22,740 bases of DNA, from the IMG/VR virus record IMGVR_UViG_3300044912_000138, positions 1 through 22,740 of that record; one strand, written 5' to 3'. Position numbers and translations under genes: made by a program. The notes below the pieces were generated by a model. The model had not been told where the DNA came from. It made no database searches and saw only the letters and a list, made by a program, of their open reading frames with translations. Shown one piece after another: positions 11,198 to 20,214 of this stretch. Position 1 is the first letter of the stretch, and the number at the start of each line of letters is the position of its first letter. This DNA comes from a virus.

Positions 11198-14100
11198 ATG
11201 GCCGATGGTGTGAAAAATGTGTTGTTCCGTTTACAAGCCGATACAACCGGTTTGAAAAGGGAATTGGATGCCGTAAAATCACAATTGCGTGATTTGGGTG
11301 GTGTAACAAAAGGTGCCGAAAATCAATTGGGCGGTTTGAAACGGGCATTAACCGGGGCGGCGGCGGCGTTCGGTGGAATATCGGTTGCATCATCGGCAAT
11401 TGATTTTGGCCGTGGTGCAATCAAAGCGGTTGCCGATTATGAATCGGTGCAAATATCGTTGGAAACGTTTTTGGGTTCGGCCGAAAAGGCAAAGGAGGTG
11501 TTTGCCGAATTGGAGGAATTTTCGATCAAAACACCATTCACACCGGAACAAGTTAACCAAGCCGGCAAAGCATTGTTGGCATTCGGTGAACCGGTGGATC
11601 AATTAACAACATCATTGCAACGAATCGGTGATGTATCATCGGCAACCGGCAAAGATTTCAATGAATTGGCCGTTATTTATGGCAAAGCCCGGGTGCAAGG
11701 AACATTGTTTGCCGAGGATATCAACCAATTAACGGAGGCCGGTGTGCCCGTGATCACCGAATTTGCAAAACAATTTGGGGTTTCGGAATCGGCCGTGAAA
11801 AAATTGGGATCGGAGGGAAAAATCACATTTGCCAATTTGGAACGTGCATTCCAATCGTTAACATCGGAGGGTGGCCGGTTTTTTGGGTTAACCGAAAAAT
11901 TGGCCGGTTCAACGGCCGGCCGGATTTCCACATTAACCGGAAATTTCGAACAATTGAAACGTGATATTGGAACCGGGTTGTTGCCCGTTTTCGAAACGGC
12001 CGTGGATTCGGCGTTCAAATTGATTGATGGATTTCGACAAATCCCGGAATTCATTGAGGAAAACAAAACATCATTGTTGTTGTTGGGTGGTGCCGTTGCA
12101 TTTTATGTTGGGCAACAAAAAACGGCATTGCAAGTTGAATTGATATCCAATGCCCAAAAATTGATTTCGGTTGCCCGGGAACGTGCATTGGCAATTGCCC
12201 GTGGTATTTCAACCGGTGCAACCCGGATTGCAACAACAACCACGTTATTGTTTGGAAATGCATTGCAACGACAAACGGCGGCAACCGGGATTGCAACGGC
12301 GGCATCAAAAACATTCAATGCGGTGATTCGTGCCAACCCATTGGGTTTGATTTTATCGGTTGTTGCAACGGCGGCGGCATTTTTCATCGATTTTGGTGAT
12401 GCCGTGGATGAATCGGCACAATCAACCGAACAATTGTTGAATGCCCAATCGGCATTGGCCGAATCCCAAAAAATAACCAATGCCGAAACGGCAAAGGAAA
12501 TATCGGCATTGGATGAATTGGTTGGTGAAATTAAAAATGCAAACAATGGATCAACCGAACGCAAAAAATTGGTTGATGAATTGAATTCCAAATATGGCAC
12601 AACCATCAAAAACATAAAGGATGAAACCAAATTCATTGCGGCATTGGATGCCGAGTATATCAAATTGGCAACATCCATCAAATCGGCGGCCGAATCGGAG
12701 GCATCCCGGAATGCAATTGTTCGATTAAGTGAACAAAAATTGGGATTGGAACAAACCCAAAAACAATTGGCGGCCGAAAAAACATTGCAAAACCAACGTG
12801 ATGCAAATGTTGCCCGGGAAACCCAACGATTGGAGCAACAACGTAAGGCCGGGCAATTATCATCATCGGATTTCATCGAACAAACGGCGGCATTGGCATC
12901 CGGGAATCGTGCCCGGCGAAATCAAATCGATGAACAAATTGCCCAAAACGAACAATCCATCATTGAAACACAAAATGCAATCGATGAATTGGCATCCAAT
13001 GCCGCAAAATCAACCCGGATCACATCGGATGTGGATGAAAAGGCCGGCAAAGCGGCCGCAAAATTGGCCGAACAACGGCGTGATTTGTTGATCGATTTGA
13101 AAAATGAAATCCGGGATTTGTCGTTGGAGGTTAGGCAACAACCGATTGAGTTATCAAAACCACAATCAACGGAGGATGAAAAAAAACGTGTTTTGGAATT
13201 GGCCAAAATACAATCGGAGGCAATTGATAACACGATCACCGATCGAATTCAAAAGGCCCGGGATGCCGGAACATTAACCGGCGAAATCGAAAAACAATTT
13301 GAGCAAATCCGGAAATTGGAAAAAATCAAATTGGCCAATGATACAAACAACGAAATCACAACCATCGAAACCGATGCCGCAAAAAAACGGCAACAATTGT
13401 TGGCCGAAATCGATCAAATTGATATCGAAACCCAAATTGAAAACGAAACACAATTCACCAATGAATTATTGAACCAACGTGCATTGTTGTTCGAACAATT
13501 TGAAAATGCCAAAAACCAAACCGAAAAACAAAATTTGCGTGATGCATTGGATTCCAATTTGGCCGATGTTCGGGCATCATTGGGTGAACGTGAATCATTG
13601 GAAATTTCGGCAATTGAATCACGGCGTGATGCCGAATTGGCAACCGGTGAATTAACATCGGAGGGCCGTGTTTTACTTGAAAAGGAAACCGATTTGGAAA
13701 TTTTAAAGATTCGACAAGGTTTCAACGATCAATTGGCCCAATTGGATGATGAATTAACCCAATCATCAATTGAGGATTCCAAAAAACGGCGTGATGCAAT
13801 CATCAAAGGAATTGAGGATGTTGCCAAAGCAACATTGCAATTGGCCAATGCCGTGATCGATGCCCAAATTGCACAAACCGATGCCCAAATCACCGGGCAA
13901 CAAAAACGGATCAATGATGCCGCAAAGATTGCCGAAAAGGGGAATGCCGAATTGTTACAAATTGAGGAGGATCGTTTAACCAAATTGAATGAGAAACGGG
14001 CAAAATTCGTTCGTGCCCAACAAGCATTGGCGGCCATTGAATTGGTTGCCAATTCGGCCGTGGCAATATCCAAAGCGGCGGCCGAGGGTGGGGCGGCGGC

Positions 14101-14512
14101 ACCATTCACCATTGCGGCAACATTGATTGCATTGGCGGCCGGTTTGGTTGCGGCCAAAGCCCAAGCCCAATCGGCGGCCGGTTCATTTGCATCCGGTGGT
14201 TACACGGGTGATGGTGGGAAATATGAACCGGCCGGTGTTGTTCACCGTGGTGAATTCGTTATCACCAAAGAAAAAACAAAACGTTTCCGGCCATTGTTGG
14301 AACAAATCCACATGGGCCGAAATCCATTTTTGGTGAATTCAATTTCGGAATCAAACCGATTCAACACATCAACAATGGAAAAACGATTGGAGGGGATTGA
14401 ACGTGCCGTTCGTGAACAAAAGGGATTGAGTTTATCAATTGATGAACGTGGAATCAATGGGATCGTTTCCCGGATTCAATACAAAAACCAACGAATTCGA
14501 AACAAGGCATAA
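11198..14512 (+). CDS. Tail tape measure protein, 1104 aa
   Basis: The tape measure sets tail length and threads the tail tube. Residues 1-50 are a helical start; about 75-265 form the conserved tape-measure domain (SLETFLGSAEKAKEVFAEL, TPEQVNQAGKALLAFG, LFAEDINQLTEAGVPVITEF, STLTGNFEQLKRDIGTGL). Hydrophobic segments lie at about 291-305 and 381-399. A long Glu/Gln/Lys/Ala-rich coiled-coil region runs through the middle. An Ala-rich hydrophobic segment precedes the typical ending ASGGYTGDG to VVHRGEFVI (about 996-1025). At about 0.15 nm per residue it implies a tail of very roughly 165 nm, so a long-tailed siphovirus or myovirus; no sheath gene is visible, which favours siphovirus. No peptidoglycan hydrolase domain is seen. 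Confidence 0.95.
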   Translation: MADGVKNVLFRLQADTTGLKRELDAVKSQLRDLGGVTKGAENQLGGLKRALTGAAAAFGGISVASSAIDFGRGAIKAVADYESVQISLETFLGSAEKAKEVFAELEEFSIKTPFTPEQVNQAGKALLAFGEPVDQLTTSLQRIGDVSSATGKDFNELAVIYGKARVQGTLFAEDINQLTEAGVPVITEFAKQFGVSESAVKKLGSEGKITFANLERAFQSLTSEGGRFFGLTEKLAGSTAGRISTLTGNFEQLKRDIGTGLLPVFETAVDSAFKLIDGFRQIPEFIEENKTSLLLLGGAVAFYVGQQKTALQVELISNAQKLISVARERALAIARGISTGATRIATTTTLLFGNALQRQTAATGIATAASKTFNAVIRANPLGLILSVVATAAAFFIDFGDAVDESAQSTEQLLNAQSALAESQKITNAETAKEISALDELVGEIKNANNGSTERKKLVDELNSKYGTTIKNIKDETKFIAALDAEYIKLATSIKSAAESEASRNAIVRLSEQKLGLEQTQKQLAAEKTLQNQRDANVARETQRLEQQRKAGQLSSSDFIEQTAALASGNRARRNQIDEQIAQNEQSIIETQNAIDELASNAAKSTRITSDVDEKAGKAAAKLAEQRRDLLIDLKNEIRDLSLEVRQQPIELSKPQSTEDEKKRVLELAKIQSEAIDNTITDRIQKARDAGTLTGEIEKQFEQIRKLEKIKLANDTNNEITTIETDAAKKRQQLLAEIDQIDIETQIENETQFTNELLNQRALLFEQFENAKNQTEKQNLRDALDSNLADVRASLGERESLEISAIESRRDAELATGELTSEGRVLLEKETDLEILKIRQGFNDQLAQLDDELTQSSIEDSKKRRDAIIKGIEDVAKATLQLANAVIDAQIAQTDAQITGQQKRINDAAKIAEKGNAELLQIEEDRLTKLNEKRAKFVRAQQALAAIELVANSAVAISKAAAEGGAAAPFTIAATLIALAAGLVAAKAQAQSAAGSFASGGYTGDGGKYEPAGVVHRGEFVITKEKTKRFRPLLEQIHMGRNPFLVNSISESNRFNTSTMEKRLEGIERAVREQKGLSLSIDERGINGIVSRIQYKNQRIRNKA

Positions 14513-14515
14513 AAC

Positions 14516-16282
14516 ATGAATTCATCAATGAAAATCAAAATCAACAACACGTTGATCACCGGCCGTGTTGATGGTGTTTCCAATTTCGAAATAACATTGC
14601 GGCGTGAGGATGATGCCGGCAAAACGGCCCGTTCATTTACATCCGAATTAACGTTTTATGATGATGGATATAATATCATCAAAACACAATTGATTGATGA
14701 TGTTAATGGATTCGGGAAAAAAGTTGATGTGAAAATTTATGATGATTGTTGTTCCGTTCCGGTTTTTGAGGGATATATTCGGGGTGATGCAATCGATTGG
14801 TGTGAACCGGCGTGTTCGGTTACGGCAAACGTGGTTGAAATCGATGATGCATATTCATGCCTTGAATCAATTGTGGTTCGATTAAAAAATTCACCATTTA
14901 TCAATGATCGTGATTATGTTGATGTGCCATATTGCATTGAACACCGGCCAAAATTCGTTCAAATCGTGATTTCGATTTTGTTGGCATTGATTGGGAACAT
15001 CATTTCGTTTGTTTTATTGCCGTTTTTGGTTTTGATTTTGTTGTTATCCGGATTGTTTTTTGTTTTGTGTTCAATCGTTTGTTTTTTGCCATTAACCGAT
15101 TGCACACAATCCGATTGTGATGATGCCCAATTATCACCAACCAACATTTTGGATTCGTTGCAAGATTCGGTGAATGATGTGATTGGTTTTTTTGATACAT
15201 GCAACCGGAAACATCCATCCGGGTTGTTGCGTTCGTACATTTCAACAACATGTGGTTTGTGTGGTTTGAATTTTCAATCCTCAATTTTGAATGATCCGGC
15301 ATCACTTTATTTCAACACGTTGTTGTGGAGTTCACCGGTTGAAAAGGGGATTTTGAATTCGATTCCATCCGGTGGTTTGATTGAGCAAAACAAACCAATC
15401 GAAACATTGCAAACGTTGTTGGATAATGTTTTGAAACCAACATTTAATGGTGATTATCAAATTGTTGGAAACACATTGATTTTTGAACGGCGTGATTTTT
15501 TCCAATCCACAACAACATGGATTGATGCCGAACAAATGTTGAACAATGGCAACATCATTGATAACCAAATATGTTATTCATGGATTGATCGTGAACGATG
15601 GGCATTCGGCCGATTTGAATATTCGATGGATGCATTGGATATCATTGGAAATGAGGCCAAATTAAGATACAACGATATTGTTGAATGGAACATCCCGTTT
15701 AACATCACGCAATCCGGCCAATATCAAAACATTTTGCCGTTATCAATGGCCCGTTTCCGGGGTGATGATGTTGATGGTGAGGGAACCATTTTTGATATTT
15801 TATCATTTTACCAAGGTGGTTTGATCAATGTTTTTTTCTATGGGATTTTTTCCAATGATGAAAACCAAATGATGTTGAACAACCATTGTGGTTTTAACTA
15901 CAAATTGTTGATTTGGGATGGGCAAAACATGGATTCCGGGAAAATCGTTCATCAATTCGATGAATCATTCACCGGTGGCCCGGTGATCGTTGATGGAAAT
16001 ACCATCGATCCGGATGATTTGTTCAATTATCCGTTTTGGTTTAAAGAGGGAAACACAAACAATTTATATTCATTGTTTCATTACATCGATGATCCACGTT
16101 TGCCGGGATCAACACAATTCAATTTCAATTTTTCATTTCCGTTTTCGTGCCAACAATTGGCCGATTTCGATTTCAATAAGGTTGTAAGGTTGCCGAAAAA
16201 CGGTTCAATCGTTTATGGCCGTGTTAAGGAGGTAAAAATCAATTTCATTAACCGAACAATTGCCGTTTCCGGGATTGTATAA
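14516..16282 (+). CDS. Tail protein (distal tail/hub candidate) with internal membrane-like segment, 588 aa
   Basis: It lies three bases after the tape measure gene, where distal tail, hub or baseplate proteins are encoded. The first 110 residues form beta strands (SFTSELTFYDDG, VPVFEGYIRGD), compatible with a tail-hub domain. Residues 147-193 are almost wholly hydrophobic (IVISILLALIG, FVLLPFLVLILLLSGLFFVL), long enough for two membrane helices, and are flanked by Cys-rich stretches. The rest is beta-rich and aromatic. A membrane-like hairpin inside a tail component may take part in envelope penetration, but this is inference. Starts at 14516 or 14528 are both possible. I do not recognise a named family. 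Confidence 0.65.
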   Translation: MNSSMKIKINNTLITGRVDGVSNFEITLRREDDAGKTARSFTSELTFYDDGYNIIKTQLIDDVNGFGKKVDVKIYDDCCSVPVFEGYIRGDAIDWCEPACSVTANVVEIDDAYSCLESIVVRLKNSPFINDRDYVDVPYCIEHRPKFVQIVISILLALIGNIISFVLLPFLVLILLLSGLFFVLCSIVCFLPLTDCTQSDCDDAQLSPTNILDSLQDSVNDVIGFFDTCNRKHPSGLLRSYISTTCGLCGLNFQSSILNDPASLYFNTLLWSSPVEKGILNSIPSGGLIEQNKPIETLQTLLDNVLKPTFNGDYQIVGNTLIFERRDFFQSTTTWIDAEQMLNNGNIIDNQICYSWIDRERWAFGRFEYSMDALDIIGNEAKLRYNDIVEWNIPFNITQSGQYQNILPLSMARFRGDDVDGEGTIFDILSFYQGGLINVFFYGIFSNDENQMMLNNHCGFNYKLLIWDGQNMDSGKIVHQFDESFTGGPVIVDGNTIDPDDLFNYPFWFKEGNTNNLYSLFHYIDDPRLPGSTQFNFNFSFPFSCQQLADFDFNKVVRLPKNGSIVYGRVKEVKINFINRTIAVSGIV

Positions 16283-16293
16283 TTTTGTAAAAT

Positions 16294-19125
16294 ATGCCAA
16301 ACCGTTGGGAATTTAACAATTGCATAAGTGAAACCGGAACACCGGGTGCAATTACAAATTTGATTTATCCGGGATGTTGTTGCGAAATCACGTGCATAAT
16401 CACGAACATCAACAATCAAAAAATGAGTTTAACCGGGATCACGGCATCATTTGCGGCCGGTGAATTCACGGTTGTGTTAAATTCAATTCCACCATTGCCG
16501 CAATCATTAAATCCGGGTGATGGTTTTCAATTTACATTAACAATTTGTGCCGATCCGGGGGAGGATTTTGATGTTTTAATAATTGGGATCACATCGGCCG
16601 AACATGGATTGGAAAATCACCAATTTGATTTTGGCCCGGCACCGGCCGGAACGGTTGATGTTTCGGCAATTGATTTTGGAATCGTTCCAATTGGCACAAC
16701 ATCATCACCACAAACAATTTGCATCACATCAAATGCGACATTGTGCCAAACAAAATTCACAATTGATGTTTCCGATTGTGGAATTGGCGTTAAACCATCA
16801 CCAAGTGTTTTGAATGTTGATCCGGGTGGATTGGATACGGATTGCACATTCATCACGTGGGAACCGGAATTTGAATGCCAACAATTGAATTGCACAATAA
16901 ACATTGAAATTTGTGATGGAATCATTATTCCAATCACCGTAACGGGCCAATCAACAAATCGTGATGGTTCACCATGTGCCGGGCCATGTGATGAATGTTT
17001 GTGTTGTGAAAGCATTACCATAATAACCGAATCGGAGGATGCCAAGGCAATGGATGATGTTGTATTAAATTGTAATGATGCAACCATTTTTGATTTGGCG
17101 GCCGTTGGTGAAAAAAAGATTGTTGAATATCAATTCAATTATCCAACCGGGTTATCGGATAACATGGAATTTTATTTCAATCCGTGGTTGTTTTCAAACA
17201 ATTGTGATTTCGGTTCATTATATCCAACCGGTTCCATTAATAATCCACCACCGGTTGCATTTTATTATCAATACAATTCATTGGATTCCGGGCCGCAATC
17301 GATGCCATTGGTTGGGGCCGGCGTGAATGTTTTGAATCAATTGAATTGGGAATGTGAATTTGAATATCTTGGCCCGGATGCATTCAAAATTCGTTTTTCA
17401 TTTTTCATGATCAACGATTTTGATAATTGGATCACCAATTTGTTGCATTCCAATTCACCGAAATGGAGGCGAACGGATGTAAATGCCGTGATTCCGGCAT
17501 TGAATGCCGTTTATCAAAACACATTTCCATCGGTTTACAAAATCAACAAACGGTTGTGTGGTTTGCTTTATTTAATCGATCCAAACACATTGGTTGTTGT
17601 TCCACCAAACACGGTTCCAACACAACCAACACGTTGTTGGAATATCGTTTCGGTTCGATACACGGCCCGTTGGTACAACAAAGGGTTGTATAATGGCCCA
17701 TCCGAATTCATCAACCCGGCATTCGTTTTTGAACGTTCCGGTGTTCCGGTTTTGAATTTGTCAACCATCCAAAAAACGGAGGTAAAATTTTCAATAAACA
17801 TTCCGGTTGGTTTTCATAACAAAACAATTTTTCAATTGTTTGATGAAACCACAACCGATAACACCGTTGATTTTTTATCGAATTATGATTCATCACGGGC
17901 AATAATTACAACCATCCCGGGGATTTCAGTTTTGAACAACAATTTGCAATCACCATCATCAATTGTTTCATTGGGTGGTGGTAATTACGAAATCACGGCA
18001 TACATTGGAACCAATGTTGTGATGGGGCATCAATATCGAATCATGGCCATTGTTTATTCAACGGTGAACATGGTTAACACATTCATTTCCGATCCTTTGT
18101 TGGTTACCAATACACCAACATTTAGTTGTGAGGAATGCCAACCGGATGTTGATTCAACATGGAAACAATATTATTTGGATTCAACCGGTGATTGCATCCG
18201 GCCCGTGGCAAAGGAACGATTAATGCATCAAACAACATGGAATGTTGGGGATTTGAAAACATGCATTTCCGAATGGCCAAATTCAAATGATTGGTTGGAT
18301 TATGTTACCACAATGAGGTTGAACGTTTACAAACGTGCATTGGATTTCCCGGTTGTTGGCCAAACAACATTTTTGATGATCAATCAATTGCAATCATCAC
18401 GTGTTGTTGGTTTCCCGGGAAATTGGAACAACACCACAAATTTGATTGTTTCCGATACCGGCCCGGCATCCGAAATTGAAACATCATTCATTCGGCGTGT
18501 TGGATGGGAACAAACGGCATTCAATCCATCCGATGTTTTCATTGCCAATAATGCAACCTACATGAACCGAACACCGGTTGGGGCATTGGCGGCCGGTTAC
18601 ATTGCAACATTGGGTGCAACCAACGATTGGCGTGATGATGAAATTTATTATGAATACATTTTAACGTTTGATTTCACATCCTTGTTTGGATCACCATATC
18701 AAATCAATTTGGTTAAATCATTCAAGGTGTTGGCAATCCAAAATGAACCGGATAATTCGGGATTTCCACCAATTATTGAATCAATGGTTTTCCAAGGGTT
18801 CAACGGAACATCATGGGTGAACATAACCGGCCCGTTTTGCCCATCCGATTTTCAATCGTTGCGTGTAACATATTGTGCCAACCAATCCGGTGAATTCATA
18901 TTTTTTGCCGAACCATCACCGGATGGAAACCAAATCACAATCCGGGAATCGGAAAACCAACCATCACCAAATGGATTTCCTCAATTGTTGAATGTTGTTT
19001 CGTTGGATTCATCATTCAGTGCCGTTGGTGGTGGTTCATATTGTGCAACGGCAATTTTGGATTCAAATTCGTTGGCAAATGGTTTATATTTGTTATGTGG
19101 ATATTGGAGTGAATCCATTTTGTAA
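16294..19125 (+). CDS. Large Cys-rich tail or adsorption protein with Ig-like domains, 943 aa
   Basis: A long, mainly beta-structured protein in the tail module. The first 240 residues resemble two tandem immunoglobulin-like domains of the HYDIN/ASPM-SPD-2 kind; for example IDFGIVPIGTTSSPQTICI (about 126-144) and VSDCGIGVKPSPSVLNVDPGG show the typical F-G-x-V-x(2)-G-T and C-terminal strand patterns. Cysteines are unusually dense there (CCC at 28-30, CDECLCC near 230-236; about 19 in the first 260 residues). The remainder is rich in aromatics, Asn and Thr, as in receptor-binding or fibre-like proteins. It starts 11 bases after the previous stop and ends two bases before the next gene. Likely part of the tail tip; receptor unknown. 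Confidence 0.6.
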   Translation: MPNRWEFNNCISETGTPGAITNLIYPGCCCEITCIITNINNQKMSLTGITASFAAGEFTVVLNSIPPLPQSLNPGDGFQFTLTICADPGEDFDVLIIGITSAEHGLENHQFDFGPAPAGTVDVSAIDFGIVPIGTTSSPQTICITSNATLCQTKFTIDVSDCGIGVKPSPSVLNVDPGGLDTDCTFITWEPEFECQQLNCTINIEICDGIIIPITVTGQSTNRDGSPCAGPCDECLCCESITIITESEDAKAMDDVVLNCNDATIFDLAAVGEKKIVEYQFNYPTGLSDNMEFYFNPWLFSNNCDFGSLYPTGSINNPPPVAFYYQYNSLDSGPQSMPLVGAGVNVLNQLNWECEFEYLGPDAFKIRFSFFMINDFDNWITNLLHSNSPKWRRTDVNAVIPALNAVYQNTFPSVYKINKRLCGLLYLIDPNTLVVVPPNTVPTQPTRCWNIVSVRYTARWYNKGLYNGPSEFINPAFVFERSGVPVLNLSTIQKTEVKFSINIPVGFHNKTIFQLFDETTTDNTVDFLSNYDSSRAIITTIPGISVLNNNLQSPSSIVSLGGGNYEITAYIGTNVVMGHQYRIMAIVYSTVNMVNTFISDPLLVTNTPTFSCEECQPDVDSTWKQYYLDSTGDCIRPVAKERLMHQTTWNVGDLKTCISEWPNSNDWLDYVTTMRLNVYKRALDFPVVGQTTFLMINQLQSSRVVGFPGNWNNTTNLIVSDTGPASEIETSFIRRVGWEQTAFNPSDVFIANNATYMNRTPVGALAAGYIATLGATNDWRDDEIYYEYILTFDFTSLFGSPYQINLVKSFKVLAIQNEPDNSGFPPIIESMVFQGFNGTSWVNITGPFCPSDFQSLRVTYCANQSGEFIFFAEPSPDGNQITIRESENQPSPNGFPQLLNVVSLDSSFSAVGGGSYCATAILDSNSLANGLYLLCGYWSESIL

Positions 19126-19127
19126 AC

Positions 19128-20213
19128 ATGGGATATTTATTCGATTCGTACATCAACCCAACCAACCCGGCACAAACATTTTGTGATTTATCGGTTGATT
19201 GCAGCCCAAAACCCGATCCATTGGTTCGTTTGTTTTGCAATGAAATAAACGTGTTTTGTGGAACCAATGAAGATTGTTCACGAACAATTGTAAACAATGG
19301 ATTGGTTTTGTGTGAATGTTCCGATACATGGAACAATGATTTGTGTGGGAATGATTTGCCGTTTTGTTATCAATTTCAATCCGGTGATTTGTACACATTC
19401 CAATTCCAACAACCGAATGCAACATCATCAAACACGGGTTGGGCATCAAATGGAACATTGATCACAACCGATCCGTTTGCATATTTCGAAATCCGAAAAT
19501 GTTGTGATGATTCATTGGTTTTTGTTGATTCGGCATTGTTCAATGATTTTGTTGTTGGATCGTTTGTGGGCACATTCAATTTGGCCAATTATGCCGGCAC
19601 ATTATCGGAAAACCAAATCCAACAAATCCAATTCGATTTGGGTGCAATTGCCGAACACATGATTTCATTGGGTGATGATCCATGTTTTTATTTCAAATTT
19701 TGTTTTTCAAAAAACCAATTGCCAATCCCATATCCAATCAATTTCAACAACGTTGATTGTTTTTGCACCGAAAATTTCCGGTTGGAAACATGTTTGGAAA
19801 AACCAAAATCGGTGTTGATCGATTCACGTTATTCATCAACGGATTGTTTTGGCCAATATTTCGGATCGGATTGGAACGATATTCAAGCCGGAACACCATT
19901 CCAATTTTCAAATCAAATCCGGGTTCCCGGATATTTTGAACCAACCAATTTCACCATCACCAAAAACGTGATTGAATCATCCCGGAAAACAACCGGAATG
20001 GAATTGTGTGAAACATGGTTGTTGCGAACGATGCCAATGCCGTTGAGGTTTGCCCGTTTATTGGCAACCATCATTGCCGGTGCCGATGTTTACATCAATG
20101 GCCGTGAATATCAATTCCAAGGTGAATTCCCCAAAAACAACGAAACCGGTTCGTTGTGGTGTGCCGATTTGCAATTTGAATATTGTGATTGTTCCAAAAA
20201 TTTAACATGTTGA
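19128..20213 (+). CDS. Cys-rich tail-associated protein, 361 aa
   Basis: This is the third consecutive Cys-rich protein of the tail module, with 22 cysteines in 361 residues, nine in the first 80 and a C-terminal ending CDCSKNLTC. It is otherwise beta-rich with many aromatics and Asn/Thr, and has no signal peptide or membrane segment. A more conserved-looking block near residue 295 (ELCETWLLRTMPMPLRFARLL) is helical. Spacing of two bases to the gene before and one base to the portal gene after shows a single transcript. I infer a tail-tip or adsorption component; the cysteines could bind metal or form disulphides outside the cell. Confidence 0.55.
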   Translation: MGYLFDSYINPTNPAQTFCDLSVDCSPKPDPLVRLFCNEINVFCGTNEDCSRTIVNNGLVLCECSDTWNNDLCGNDLPFCYQFQSGDLYTFQFQQPNATSSNTGWASNGTLITTDPFAYFEIRKCCDDSLVFVDSALFNDFVVGSFVGTFNLANYAGTLSENQIQQIQFDLGAIAEHMISLGDDPCFYFKFCFSKNQLPIPYPINFNNVDCFCTENFRLETCLEKPKSVLIDSRYSSTDCFGQYFGSDWNDIQAGTPFQFSNQIRVPGYFEPTNFTITKNVIESSRKTTGMELCETWLLRTMPMPLRFARLLATIIAGADVYINGREYQFQGEFPKNNETGSLWCADLQFEYCDCSKNLTC

Positions 20214-20214
20214 A

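Noticed and set aside
12103-12876. Long minus-strand frame inside the tape measure gene (257 residues)
   Set aside because: It is antisense to a well-supported gene; the absence of CT/AG removes TAG and CTA/TTA-type stops unevenly and lengthens shadow frames.
16260-16287. TTG-N17-TAATTTTG promoter-like element before the 943-residue gene
   Set aside because: Spacing is 17, not 19, the element lies in the end of the preceding gene, and TTG is extremely frequent here, so it is likely chance.
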